From positions 1 to 54,138 of the IMG/VR virus record IMGVR_UViG_3300031539_000042: a stretch of DNA of 54,138 nt, one strand, 5' to 3'. Below the pieces are notes generated by a model. The model was not told the origin of the DNA. It saw nothing but the letters and a program-made list of their open reading frames with translations, and did no database searches. The DNA comes from a virus. Below are positions 12,339 to 20,267 of the stretch, one piece after another; within the stretch, counting starts at the first letter, position 1, and every line of letters begins with the position of its first letter. The position numbers and the translations under genes were made by a program.

Positions 12339-12780
12339 GAAAAAAAAATTTGAAGAATTTTTAAATCGTGTTGCTAGAGTGAAAAAAAGCGAACTGGGCG
12401 CACCCATTGTTTCAGAGGGGAAATTAATTAAAAACACCCGCAAAACACCGAATTTGGGCGCAGGTCAAGACGAGTTTTCTTTTATAGTGGATGTAGAAAA
12501 AGATGTAGATGGTATAATAATGGGAGTATTAGAAAATGGAATACCTTATTTAACAGAGACTGGTCTTGCTAAAATTTGTGGAGTACATAGAAAAACTCTA
12601 TACAGGGTTAATAAAGAATGGGACGGTAGAGATGACAACACTAGAACTATAAAAATTAAACAAATATTGAGAGATACAAATTACAATGGCGAGCATCTTT
12701 TTATATCAGTAACAAAAAAAGGTATTAAATATAAGGGATTTATATACTTAACTAGCCAAAGTTTAAATTTACATTACTAA
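12331..12780 (+). pseudogene. Cargo gene of the outer element, 5' part (split by the inner element)
   Basis: The ATG at 12331 follows AAGGAG. The native frame runs to 12734, where the inner element begins; the last codons to the TAA at 12778-12780 read element DNA. Joining 12331-12734 to 14845-15472 restores one frame of 1032 nt (343 residues) through GIKYNAYPEAVCMALLEYF. The N-part has a motif (VLENGIPYLTETGLAKICGV) like the DNA-binding start of antirepressor-like or P63C-type phage proteins. As it stands it could still make a 149-residue truncated protein, perhaps a DNA-binding fragment. Confidence 0.85.
12727..12734. repeat. Target-site duplication, left copy
   Basis: AAATATAA directly before the inner element, matched by AAATATAA at 14837-14844 directly after it. 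Eight bases is the duplication size typical of the IS1595 family. Confidence 0.9.
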
Positions 12781-12792
12781 ATTGATAAATAT

Positions 12793-13833
12793 CTATTGTC
12801 CCTTTTTATTTATAATCCTACTAAAAACATCCCGTCTATGCTCTTTCTCAAATAAATCTTTCGTTGGTAATAAATTTGTAAAAAACTGGTTAAATAACTC
12901 ATCAAATTCATCTTTGTTATCAGAAACTTTCATAAGATGTGTGAGCATACCAAGATGGCCAAAAAACTTGGCCTCTCCCTTTTCTTGTATAAAAGAATAT
13001 AAAGTTCTTCCGCTTTTACCTCTTTTTTCTTTTAATTGTTTTCTTAATATATCCCTTGTTTTTATTTTTCCATTAGTAACTATAACATCTAGTGGAGTAT
13101 ATATATATTTGTTTATAAATTTTCCAAAAAAGGAAGGATTTTGCCAAGGTTTATCTTTTTTTCTAATAAGACCATATATTTTATACATACCATCAAAGAA
13201 ACCAATATATTCAAATTTCCTTTTTTGGCCTGATGGTAATTCTCTGACAAAATTTTCTCTAAAAAATGCCTCGGCAAATTCTCTTGCCTTTGGGTTAAAT
13301 CCTGTAATTTGTTCTATATGAGTGGTAATGCTTAAATTTAAGAAAGCGTTAACTAATTTTTCCGAATTTTTGGCCTCATAAAAGTAGGTATCTCCCTCTT
13401 TTATTTTTTTAGTTAGGTATGCTTTCCAAAAATCCTTTGCCATTTGTGGTAAAGCCGTAGCATCATATCCCCACTCCATTTTCCCTTTTTTTGTGTAAAA
13501 ATCAATTGGAATACTTAGCTTGTTTCTTAATTCTTCTGATAAAATATTGCACAATGCTTTACTATTTAACAGTCTTTTAAATCTTTGGCCTGATAATTTC
13601 TTGTCATCCTCAACCCCTGTTAATGTTCTAATAAAACCACGGCCACGAACTATATATTTACCATTATCTAATATCCAACATTCTGCTTTAATGATAGGAG
13701 ATATAACACCATCACTAGTTAAAGCTCTTGGATATTTTTTTTCTTCCATTGATTTACCCACATCAACAATAGCTTTTACAACATCTTCAGATGATGCTTT
13801 AATTGGTTCTATAATTTTCTTTTTTTTTGTCAT
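12793..13833 (-). CDS. P63C-domain cargo protein of the inner element
   Basis: 346 residues, overlapping the transposase end by 35 bp and preceded by GGGAGC. The N-part carries WILDNGKYIVRGRGFIRTLTG (about 52-72), a DNA-binding-like or antirepressor-like motif. The middle has WGYDATALPQMAKDFWKAY (about 121-139). The C-part resembles the P63C domain, with FEYIGFFDGMYKIYGL, FGKFINKYIYTPL and FFGHLGMLTHLMK. P63C proteins occur in phages and near transposases; their function is not well defined. It appears to be a distant relative of the outer element's cargo. Possible roles are regulation or phage exclusion, both inference. Confidence 0.75.
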   Translation of the reverse strand: MTKKKKIIEPIKASSEDVVKAIVDVGKSMEEKKYPRALTSDGVISPIIKAECWILDNGKYIVRGRGFIRTLTGVEDDKKLSGQRFKRLLNSKALCNILSEELRNKLSIPIDFYTKKGKMEWGYDATALPQMAKDFWKAYLTKKIKEGDTYFYEAKNSEKLVNAFLNLSITTHIEQITGFNPKAREFAEAFFRENFVRELPSGQKRKFEYIGFFDGMYKIYGLIRKKDKPWQNPSFFGKFINKYIYTPLDVIVTNGKIKTRDILRKQLKEKRGKSGRTLYSFIQEKGEAKFFGHLGMLTHLMKVSDNKDEFDELFNQFFTNLLPTKDLFEKEHRRDVFSRIINKKGQ

Positions 13834-14740
13834 TTATTAGCTCCCTATAGGTTAGTTTCTTACCTATACCCTTATTAAATGTGACTTTTATTTTATCAAT
13901 TCCAGAGGTTTCTATCATATTATGCCTGTTAGAAAACTCATCTATATATCTCTGTAAATGTTTTGAACTCATATGATGATAAATTCCATAATACCCTCTT
14001 TTTAACAAAGCCCAAAAACTTTCTATTCCATTTGTATGATATTGGCCATATACATATTCTTTTACTGAATGTTTTACTCTTTTGTGTATAAAACCCTGAT
14101 TTTTAAGTTGATTATAACTTCTATACTCATCAGTATTAAGTATTGCAGATTTTTTAATATTATTATTAGCAAAGTAATTTATAGTAGTTTCATTTGTATT
14201 ATTTACTATCTTGGCCTTTATTTTTCCTCGTCTTTCTAGTGCTCCAAGTATAGCCATTTTTGTTTTTGTACTTCTACCCTGTGTATTTAATGTTTTCTTG
14301 TTCTGATGTTTATTGCCCTCTTTTCCCCCAATGTATGTTTCGTCAATTTCAATAACTCCATCAAGTTTATCATTTTCTTGCAACCAAGTTTCCCTTATTC
14401 TATGAGCTAAAAACCAAGCTGTTTTTTGAGTAGTTTCTAAATACTCGGCCAACTGAATTGAAGAAATACCCTTTTTAGAATTAGTAAGTATGTATATGGC
14501 CAATAACCATTTTTGAAGTGGTAATTTTGACTCTGATAGTATAGTTCCAACCCTAACACTAAAATGTTTGCGACAATCACGACATCTATATGGCATTGGC
14601 CTTACACATTCTGATATAGACTTGCTTTTACAATAAGGACAAGTAATATCATTTCCCCATCTTAATTTTTCAAAATAAAGTGTGGCATCCTCTTCACTTG
14701 GAAACTTCTTAAAAAATTCAATTAGACTAAATTTAATCAT
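13799..14740 (-). CDS. IS1595-family (ISXO2-like) transposase, inner element
   Basis: 313 residues from the ATG at 14740, chosen because AGGAGG lies nine bases before it (a longer frame opens at 14776 without a site). The zinc ribbon has CPYC and CRDC. The catalytic core has IEIDETYIGGKE, LNTDEYRSYN and NGIESFWALLKRG, the D, D and E positions of ISXO2-like enzymes. It is clearly diverged from the outer-element transposase, so the two elements did not arise by simple duplication. Confidence 0.92.
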   Translation of the reverse strand: MIKFSLIEFFKKFPSEEDATLYFEKLRWGNDITCPYCKSKSISECVRPMPYRCRDCRKHFSVRVGTILSESKLPLQKWLLAIYILTNSKKGISSIQLAEYLETTQKTAWFLAHRIRETWLQENDKLDGVIEIDETYIGGKEGNKHQNKKTLNTQGRSTKTKMAILGALERRGKIKAKIVNNTNETTINYFANNNIKKSAILNTDEYRSYNQLKNQGFIHKRVKHSVKEYVYGQYHTNGIESFWALLKRGYYGIYHHMSSKHLQRYIDEFSNRHNMIETSGIDKIKVTFNKGIGKKLTYRELINDKKKENYRTN

Positions 14741-14766
14741 AATATGTATCCTCCTAATATAAACAT

Positions 14767-14795
14767 ATCGTAACATAAAAATAATGGCTAGTCAA
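14767..14795 (-). promoter_or_regulatory. Promoter of the inner-element transposase
   Basis: On the minus strand, -35 TTGACT (14795-14790), a 17-bp spacer, and -10 TACGAT (14772-14767), just inside the element end and before the AGGAGG site at 14750-14755. Confidence 0.7.
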
Positions 14796-14836
14796 GTGTT
14801 TTTTAGTTTTTTTGGCTAGTTAAGTATATAAATCCC

Positions 14837-14844
14837 AAATATAA
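14837..14844. repeat. Target-site duplication, right copy
   Basis: AAATATAA, identical to 12727-12734; the outer element's cargo reading frame resumes directly after it. Confidence 0.9.
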
Positions 14845-15472
14845 TGCTTATCCTGAAGCAGTATGTATGGCATTGTTAGAATATTTTGCATATGAGGACG
14901 CAGAACCTAGAAAAGAAGAAATACAAAATTACAGAATATTAGCAAGAATATCGTTTAGACAATATATTTACAATAAAGTAGGATATGTATACCAAACTGA
15001 AAAATTAAATCAGTGGAAATATTTTTTAGATAGAGTTGATTTAAATTTTGATAAAGTTCCAAACGGATTTTTTAGTGTTTTTAGGGAAATGAATGGCTTG
15101 ATAGTTACGCTTATAAGGGGAAGTGTAATTGTGAATGACAAAACTATACCAGATTTAAGTGTAGGTATAAATTGGGGTAAATATTGGAAAGAAAAAAAAC
15201 TAAACTCAAAATATGGAGAAAGAACACCATACGAACATAACTATCCAGAATATTATCCTCAATCAGATAGTAACCCACAACCAGCGTGGGCGTATCCTGA
15301 TAAATCATTGCCTGAATTTAGAAATTGGTTTTCATTTGAATATATATATAAAAAATTTCCAAAATATTTGATAGAAAAAGTAAAGAGACAAAAAATATCA
15401 CAAAAGCAACATTTGAATATACTAGAAGCAGTTAAGCCAAAACAAATAGAACACGATAAAAAGGAAAAATAA
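14845..15472 (+). pseudogene. Cargo gene of the outer element, 3' part
   Basis: Continues the frame of 12331-12734 after the inner element. It encodes the last 209 residues or so of the 343-residue cargo protein, with AYPEAVCMALLEYFAYED, VPNGFFSVFREMNGL, a segment around YGERTPYEHNYPEYYP, and FRNWFSFEYIYKKFPKYL. An internal ATG at 14867 could start a 201-residue fragment. The pattern parallels the inner element's P63C-like cargo at three places, suggesting the same superfamily. Without the N-part it has lost its likely DNA-binding segment. Confidence 0.82.
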
Positions 15473-15474
15473 TT

Positions 15475-15633
15475 ATGAATAAGTTTTTGAAAATATACAA
15501 AATTATTAAAGAATGCCTAATTTTTATAGCGTTGCTTATGCTTGTATTGGTTTTAATTAAGTTCTACTTCGGTAATTCTTCTATAAACACCTATGGAAAT
15601 ATGGAAGTTAGTGGATATGTTAATACCTATTAA
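15475..15633 (+). CDS. Small membrane protein, last gene of the outer element
   Basis: 52 residues starting two bases after the cargo stop. MNKFLKIYKIIKECLIFIAL leads into a single membrane helix (about 14-31), followed by a short polar tail (SINTYGNMEVSGYVNTY). It lies inside the proposed right end of the outer element (15665), so it is probably third cargo. Function unknown. Confidence 0.6.
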   Translation: MNKFLKIYKIIKECLIFIALLMLVLVLIKFYFGNSSINTYGNMEVSGYVNTY

Positions 15634-15676
15634 TTTTTTTTGGGTCAAATAACTATATAGTTGCCATTTTTTAAAT

Positions 15677-15707
15677 CCCCGTAGGTTTTTTTTATATTCC
15701 TACGGGG
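15677..15707. terminator. Perfect 9-bp hairpin at the end of the late operon
   Basis: CCCCGTAGG (15677-15685) and CCTACGGGG (15699-15707) pair perfectly around a 13-nt T-rich loop. It separates the plus-strand element from the minus-strand late operon and could stop transcription from both sides. No long T-run follows on the minus strand. Confidence 0.65.
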
Positions 15708-15751
15708 TTAACTCACTTGACTATGCGTAGAAGTGAGAATGCCAGCAACTA

Positions 15752-15979
15752 TTAAAGCCAGCCAAATACTTTTGGAAACTTTATTTTAAGCCAGTTTCGC
15801 AACATATCAAATACTGCTAACGCACCGCCTGCAATTAACGCAAGCAATTGGTCTTCTGTTATATTAGCTGATGTTAAAGAACTTTCAACAATCTTTATTC
15901 CAGCAAAAGCAGTAATATAACCTTTCAAAAAACCTTTAATACCCTTCTCAATTAGTTTTTTTATATCAAAAGTTATCAT
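15752..15979 (-). CDS. Small holin-like membrane protein
   Basis: 75 residues, last gene of the late operon. Two moderately hydrophobic segments (KGFLKGYITAFAGIKIVE and LLALIAGGALAVFDMLRNWL) and an aromatic basic end. Size, position after the other holin candidate and closeness to the M15 peptidase suggest a holin or lysis accessory protein. Family not firmly recognised. Confidence 0.55.
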   Translation of the reverse strand: MITFDIKKLIEKGIKGFLKGYITAFAGIKIVESSLTSANITEDQLLALIAGGALAVFDMLRNWLKIKFPKVFGWL

Positions 15980-15996
15980 TTATTTTACCTCCTTTA

Positions 15997-16377
15997 TTAT
16001 TCTTTCTTTTTTGATTTTTCGTAACTTCTACCTATGCCATACGATGTTAAGAATGCAGTATACAAACCCCACTCTGTAGGGCTTATTTCAAACTGTGGTA
16101 TTTCGGGAAAAAATGCTCTCAAATATGGAGAAATTAATTTTGCATTTACAATTATAAAAACAAAAATTAAAGCGGTTAATGGTCTCCAACTTCTTTGAAA
16201 CCAATTCCCATTTGTTTCGTTTGCCATAATATCTGTTATTTTGAATTGTAATTCCAATAACTTTTCATTTAATACAGCTTTAAATTGTTCTCTTTTATTT
16301 TTGTCAGGTATTAGCTTATCTGCTACTTTTGATACAGCACCAAAAATATCTTTGATTATCGGTAATCCTAAAAACAT
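15997..16377 (-). CDS. Holin candidate of the GTA_holin_3TM type
   Basis: 126 residues. An N-terminal amphipathic part (MFLGLPIIKDIFGAVSKVAD) is followed by the typical NWFQRSWRPLTALIFVFIIV motif (about 59-78), then further hydrophobic segments and a lysine-rich tail. The W-R-P motif before the first membrane helix matches the three-helix holin family of gene transfer agents and phages. It would form the membrane lesion that lets the endolysin reach peptidoglycan. Adjacent to the M15 peptidase gene. Confidence 0.7.
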   Translation of the reverse strand: MFLGLPIIKDIFGAVSKVADKLIPDKNKREQFKAVLNEKLLELQFKITDIMANETNGNWFQRSWRPLTALIFVFIIVNAKLISPYLRAFFPEIPQFEISPTEWGLYTAFLTSYGIGRSYEKSKKKE

Positions 16378-16412
16378 TAATTTATTCTCCTTAATATTAC
16401 ATTAAATAACCT

Positions 16413-16489
16413 AAAAATGCGTTTATCTTGTTGTTTTTTGCATATTTTCCGTAAAAAACAGCTAAATATACGCAAAAAATGCGTTTATC
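16413..16489. repeat. 15-bp direct repeat pair in the gap before the M15 peptidase gene end
   Basis: AAAAATGCGTTTATC occurs at 16413-16427 and again at 16475-16489. The gap between the holin and peptidase genes holds nothing else that I recognise; the second copy touches the peptidase stop. Origin unclear; it may be a slippage remnant or binding-site pair. Confidence 0.5.
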
Positions 16490-16919
16490 ACAATCTAGTA
16501 TACTTCCCATTTTCAAATATCTTTACTTGCATATTTTCTTCCAAAGTTGGAAAACTTAAATGTATAAAATTATCATCGGGATATAAAATCAACTGTCCCC
16601 ACTTAAAGCATTCTTTTAATTGGATATAATCAAATACTTTTTTGCTTTCGGTTTTTCTAACCCTAAAATCAACTGCCTCGCATTTTGGATGTTGGCTACT
16701 ATCCTTACTTTTAATAAATCTGTTTAAATCTAAACACCTAAAGCAACTTGTTATATCAATAGGAACGCCATATCTAGCCCGTATAGGCTCTAAATAGAAA
16801 TAGGAAAGCATACGCATATTTCCTATAAAAGCCTTTCCCTGCTCGTAATTTTGTTGTTTAAATTGAGTGTGGTCTGTATGTACTAATTCTTTATACTTGA
16901 AATGTGGGGTTATAATCAT
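16488..16919 (-). CDS. M15-family peptidase, probable endolysin
   Basis: 143 residues resembling Peptidase_M15_3 (D-Ala-D-Ala or L-Ala-D-Glu type zinc peptidases used as phage endolysins). Zinc and catalytic candidates are Arg61 (SCFRCLD), His77 and Asp84 (SSQHPKCEAVDF) and His120 (DNFIHLSF), with the GQLILY strand before the last His. No signal peptide, so it needs a holin, consistent with the membrane proteins on both sides. Expected action: cleaving peptide cross-links of host peptidoglycan at lysis. Confidence 0.8.
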   Translation of the reverse strand: MIITPHFKYKELVHTDHTQFKQQNYEQGKAFIGNMRMLSYFYLEPIRARYGVPIDITSCFRCLDLNRFIKSKDSSQHPKCEAVDFRVRKTESKKVFDYIQLKECFKWGQLILYPDDNFIHLSFPTLEENMQVKIFENGKYTRL

Positions 16920-16950
16920 ACTGTTTTATTATACTATTTTTTGTAGTTTT

Positions 16951-17388
16951 TCATTTTTTCCATTTATCCGCCAAGTGTTTTTTATACGCATTAAACACTG
17001 GTAAATCTTTATATGGAGTGCAGTTTTCAAATCCATTAAAGCCATTTGATTTAATAAAACAATTTCCTGTAAAAGAAAGTAATGGAATATTAGCTTTGCA
17101 AGCGTGTTTTAGGTTGTATTTACAAAGTTCGTTCATAAATTCTAAAGCCCACATAAAATTATCTAAACTACTTGCTACCCATTTGCAAATAGGGTGTTTT
17201 TCGTGAGTAGGTTTATATCTATCGCCATTTTTCTTATATGGCATAAAACGCTTATCTGCTCCGTTTAAATGCAATGCTGTAGCTAAAATTTGATTGCATT
17301 CTAATATTTGCTTATTTAATCTTAATCTATCTTGTGATAAAAATTTAGCAGATTTTTTAGGACTTTTTGAAGTTATAAATAAATTCAT
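16951..17388 (-). CDS. Conserved phage protein, possibly pyrimidine-dimer glycosylase-like
   Basis: 145 residues. The pattern of an N-terminal MNLFITSKSPKKSAKFLS, then ILECNQILATALH, then YKPTHEKHPICKWVASSLDN with an aromatic W-x-x-E-F helix, resembles a phage family sometimes annotated near the pyrimidine-dimer glycosylase group (Pyr_excise). I place it there with low confidence. It sits in the lysis region without an obvious link to lysis. It may be a moron gene for DNA repair. Confidence 0.5.
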   Translation of the reverse strand: MNLFITSKSPKKSAKFLSQDRLRLNKQILECNQILATALHLNGADKRFMPYKKNGDRYKPTHEKHPICKWVASSLDNFMWALEFMNELCKYNLKHACKANIPLLSFTGNCFIKSNGFNGFENCTPYKDLPVFNAYKKHLADKWKK

Positions 17389-17407
17389 AATTTTATTATA
17401 CTAAATT

Positions 17408-17701
17408 TTATCTTCTCAAAAGGCTCTTAATATCTTTTTGAATTTCTTTTACATCTTCATACATATTAGTTTGTTGAGTTCCAAAATTTTCTTGTTTTAC
17501 TTTAACTTCTTTAAAATCTAGTTTTAAGGTGGAAATTTCAGTTTTATTTTCTCTGCTTCTCTTATTAGCTCCTTGAGCGTTAAATATAAAAAAAGCAATT
17601 GCCATAAAACAACTTACAACAAAACTACTTATTACAATTAAACTAATTATCGCTTTTATATTAAATCCGTTTTTCTTTACATATTCTTTAGCAGCACACA
17701 T
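17408..17701 (-). CDS. Membrane protein with C-terminal coiled coil, lysis-region accessory
   Basis: 97 residues from the ATG at 17701, preferred because AAGGGG precedes it and it starts just after the upstream stop. A single membrane segment (AIISLIVISSFVVSCFMAIA, about 17-42) is followed by a periplasmic or cytoplasmic coiled coil (KTEISTLKLDFKEVKVKQEN) ending LLRR. This layout is like inner-membrane spanins or haemolysin-XhlA-like lysis proteins. A gram-negative-type host makes a spanin plausible, but no lipoprotein partner is evident. Confidence 0.5.
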   Translation of the reverse strand: MCAAKEYVKKNGFNIKAIISLIVISSFVVSCFMAIAFFIFNAQGANKRSRENKTEISTLKLDFKEVKVKQENFGTQQTNMYEDVKEIQKDIKSLLRR

Positions 17702-17703
17702 TT

Positions 17704-18129
17704 TTATAATCCCCTTAACCATTTTATAATTTCTTTATTAGCCCTTATAAAAATATAAATATAAGGTATAAGTTCTGCAATCAAAAGTATTGCAAAAATC
17801 TGTATTTTAAAGTAAGAAAGGATTAAATCCGTATTAGAGAAAATAAAAGAAACAAGCCAAAATTCAAAAGCTAATCTACTTAAATTAACTATTCTTTTTA
17901 AATTAAATAAAAAATCAGAATGTATGTTTTTGACTTTTACATCTATATGTTTATTAAATTGCATACAGCGACTATATAAAGCTTTTAGCAAAAGATAAGA
18001 AGCTAAAGCTAAAAAAAGTATAATGGTATTTCTATTTATTACCAATAAAAACCATTGTATTCTTGCACCATCAAAAAATGTATGCAAACTTTTTAATATA
18101 ATCGCTGTAATATGCAATATTAATATCAT
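17704..18129 (-). CDS. Multi-pass membrane protein
   Basis: 141 residues with about four hydrophobic segments (near 1-14, 27-50, 85-105 and 108-130) and a basic end (IIKWLRGL). It follows a 46-residue gene and precedes the coiled-coil membrane protein, so it belongs to the lysis or late membrane block. Could be a holin or superinfection factor. Family not recognised. Confidence 0.5.
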   Translation of the reverse strand: MILILHITAIILKSLHTFFDGARIQWFLLVINRNTIILFLALASYLLLKALYSRCMQFNKHIDVKVKNIHSDFLFNLKRIVNLSRLAFEFWLVSFIFSNTDLILSYFKIQIFAILLIAELIPYIYIFIRANKEIIKWLRGL

Positions 18130-18133
18130 AATT

Positions 18134-18274
18134 TTAGTTTGGCGGTGGAGGGGGTTCAGGTGGTTCAGAAATCTTTACATCAAACCCCTTTAATTTAAGA
18201 GCTTCAGCAATAGCTTTTATAGCTTTTGTTTGCCATTCTATATGCTCTTTTAATCCTTTTATTTCATCTGCCAT
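18134..18274 (-). CDS. 46-residue protein with polyproline tail
   Basis: The ATG is at 18274, preceded by AAGGAG. It begins MADEIKGLKEHIEWQTKAIK, a short coiled-coil helix, and ends PPEPPPPPN. Similar short late genes sit between fibre and lysis genes in other phages. Function unknown. The 87 bp upstream (18275-18361) show no other feature. Confidence 0.5.
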   Translation of the reverse strand: MADEIKGLKEHIEWQTKAIKAIAEALKLKGFDVKISEPPEPPPPPN

Positions 18275-18361
18275 TTTCTTATCTCCTTCCCTTACTTTCA
18301 GCTCATAACTCAATCAGCAAAAAGCAAGAGTATTTTAATTTTTACTTCTACTGCTAAAAAA

Positions 18362-18781
18362 CTAACTGCCATTCTTATACTCTATTTTTATTTTATAATC
18401 CTTTCCTTTAAAAATATTCCCTATATTATCTATGATTATATGGGTATTATCCCAACCATAATTAAATCCATTTGAAGTAGAAGGAACTAAATTATACTCT
18501 GATTTACAAAATTTAATGCCGTCATCTATAGCACATTCTACACTCAATATATCTGTTTTATTTATGCCGTGAGGTACTAAAGTAGTAGTACTTGTGCCTG
18601 TCATTCCTGTTAAATATTTAGTACAAATTTTATTCCATTGTCCGTTAATATAACATTCCCTACCGCAACTTCTTATAGTGCCGTCTTCTCTAAATCCTAC
18701 TTTTCTATTAAATAGCCAATTTGTTATACTAGAAAACTTTATCGGTTTTCTTAAAACTCCAATAACATTTTCAAAAGTCAT
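18362..18781 (-). CDS. Virion appendage or fibre-tip protein
   Basis: 139 residues, beta-rich, with Cys residues and TLVPHGINKTDILSVECAID, typical of small beta-sandwich proteins at the distal end of tail fibres. It is the last of six small or medium genes after the main fibre gene. Probably a receptor-facing appendage. Family not recognised. Confidence 0.5.
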   Translation of the reverse strand: MTFENVIGVLRKPIKFSSITNWLFNRKVGFREDGTIRSCGRECYINGQWNKICTKYLTGMTGTSTTTLVPHGINKTDILSVECAIDDGIKFCKSEYNLVPSTSNGFNYGWDNTHIIIDNIGNIFKGKDYKIKIEYKNGS

Positions 18782-18791
18782 TTTTTTATCC

Positions 18792-19097
18792 TCACACCCA
18801 ATAGAAATATTTTATAACTTTAGTAGCTCCAAGTCTATTTTTTAACACCACAGAATTAGCACTACCGAAAATACAAAAGTTAGTATCTGTATCTGAATTT
18901 ATTACATTAGCAGAACTTGAAAATAATGTTACTGTTGCATTCTGTGAAAATCTAAAATCTGAATACTCCTCGTCATCACCTACCATTAACCACCCTCTGC
19001 CTATTTTACTAGGGGGTAAAGTAACACTCTCATCGTCTGCCAATGTAATTGTTATAGCACTATTACTATAACTTGAAGTTAATAATCTTTGTAACAT
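18792..19097 (-). CDS. Small beta-rich virion-appendage protein
   Basis: 101 residues, with a beta-strand pattern (TITLADDESVTLPPSKIGRG, then ATVTLFSSSANVI) like fibre-associated heads or decoration domains. It overlaps the preceding gene by one base (19097). Function inferred from its place in the fibre block. Confidence 0.5.
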   Translation of the reverse strand: MLQRLLTSSYSNSAITITLADDESVTLPPSKIGRGWLMVGDDEEYSDFRFSQNATVTLFSSSANVINSDTDTNFCIFGSANSVVLKNRLGATKVIKYFYWV

Positions 19098-20248
19098 TAG
19101 CTAAACTTCCCCATTTTAAATAGAGTATGTTTGATACAAGAATGTAACGGATAAAAACTACCACCATTACTATCGGTTCTTATTACTTCAATTGATAAAA
19201 TATCAAATGGTTTCATATCCGATATATCAAAATCAGTTGCTAAATTATGACATAAATTTATTGTGTTTCCTGCAGTTATATTTATGTTTTCCGTTTGATT
19301 TAAATCAGATGTTTCACCTGCTCCTACGATACTACCTTGTGTTAATTTTTTAATATCAATATTTATATCGGCAGTATTTATAGCAGCATTAGCTATGTAA
19401 CTAAAGTCAATATCTATAGGAGTTGATGTATCTATACCTACAGGTAATTGCCACCTAAATACAACATTATCATTTAAAGCACTTCTCATATTGTAAACTA
19501 ATTGTACTTGCGTAGATGTTATATCAATGCTTACAACAGGCGTACCTGAGGGAGTTCTAATATTATCAGTATTAATATTTTTTTGGTCTTGTAATCTAGC
19601 ATTACCCCAATAAACATCCTGTTGATTATATTCTATTTTAGATAATCCACTACCTCTATACGCAGTATCAATAAGTCTTGGAGTAGTTGTAAGTCCACCG
19701 ACAGGGACTTCTAACGCCCACCAATATCTATTAACGCCATCATTAGTTGCTGGTATTTTATCTAAAATTCCACTTGGTGTATTTGACATCCAGTCAAGTC
19801 TTATTTTTTTATTCATTGTAATGTTATTTGAAACTAAAGCCTCAAATACATTAGTTTTATTTTGATTTAAAAACTCATCCACAACACTCATATATGTAGT
19901 TTCTTTTAAATCAGCTAAACTTGAGCTATAATATTTACCTATATATTGCTCGTTACTTTTAGCTGTTAATAATGAACTATATATTCCCCAACATTGTACT
20001 GGTGAACCGAATAATATTTGGTCTCCAGCATCTCCTAAAGTTTCATACACAGAGTTTAAATCATTTATTCTTGTAAGTTTTGAACCGCTAACAGCAGAAG
20101 CATCTTTAATCCATACTTCTAAATCGTCTTGCACGAACCCATTATTATTAAATCCTGCTGTTGATTTAATATCTTTTGTGCCGATACTAGACCCTACCGA
20201 TGTATCAGTAGAGTTAAATTTACTCATTGTTTTATCATATTGAGACAT
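19097..20248 (-). CDS. Virion appendage protein (fibre block)
   Basis: 383 residues. Begins MSQYDKTMSKFNSTDTSVGS; the rest is beta-rich and Asn/Thr/Ser-rich with no enzyme motifs. Length, composition and location between the tail-fibre gene and lysis genes suggest a structural appendage or fibre subunit. No specific family recognised. Confidence 0.5.
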   Translation of the reverse strand: MSQYDKTMSKFNSTDTSVGSSIGTKDIKSTAGFNNNGFVQDDLEVWIKDASAVSGSKLTRINDLNSVYETLGDAGDQILFGSPVQCWGIYSSLLTAKSNEQYIGKYYSSSLADLKETTYMSVVDEFLNQNKTNVFEALVSNNITMNKKIRLDWMSNTPSGILDKIPATNDGVNRYWWALEVPVGGLTTTPRLIDTAYRGSGLSKIEYNQQDVYWGNARLQDQKNINTDNIRTPSGTPVVSIDITSTQVQLVYNMRSALNDNVVFRWQLPVGIDTSTPIDIDFSYIANAAINTADINIDIKKLTQGSIVGAGETSDLNQTENINITAGNTINLCHNLATDFDISDMKPFDILSIEVIRTDSNGGSFYPLHSCIKHTLFKMGKFS

Positions 20249-20267
20249 TTATTTTTATCTCCTAAAA

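Larger units (their letters stand above)
12735..14836 (-). mobile_element. Inner IS1595-type element (complete, 2102 bp) with cargo gene
   Basis: Both ends are perfect inverted repeats of 26 bp starting GGGATTTATATACTTAAC. The 8-bp direct repeat AAATATAA flanks it. Inside are a transposase (13799-14740) and an overlapping P63C-like cargo gene (12793-13833), with their own promoter. It lies in the opposite orientation to the outer element and sits in that element's cargo gene. The perfect ends, duplication and intact genes suggest a recent insertion. Confidence 0.93.
11348..15665 (+). mobile_element. Outer IS1595-type element with cargo genes (interrupted by a second element)
   Basis: The left end reads GGAAACTATATACTTTACAG from 11348. 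The right end read inwards from 15665 is GGCAACTATATAGTTATTTG, an imperfect inverted repeat (about 18 of 24). The left end also resembles the inner element's end (shared TATATACTT core). Between them are a transposase, a cargo gene and a 52-residue membrane protein. No matching 8-bp flanks are visible, so the ends are a proposal. Without the inner element it would be about 2.2 kb. Confidence 0.6.

Noticed and set aside
12782-13321. 179-codon plus-strand ORF inside the inner element
   Set aside because: Lies wholly antisense to the P63C-like cargo gene and translates to a low-complexity, Phe/Ser/Leu-rich chain with no plausible start.
14867-15472. Independent 201-residue gene after the inner element
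   Set aside because: The frame continues upstream without a stop to the target duplication and joins in frame with the 12331 gene, so it is the 3' half of a split gene.
16413-16489. CRISPR-like or attachment site from the direct repeat near the holin
   Set aside because: Only two 15-bp copies with no array and no integrase; kept only as a repeat.
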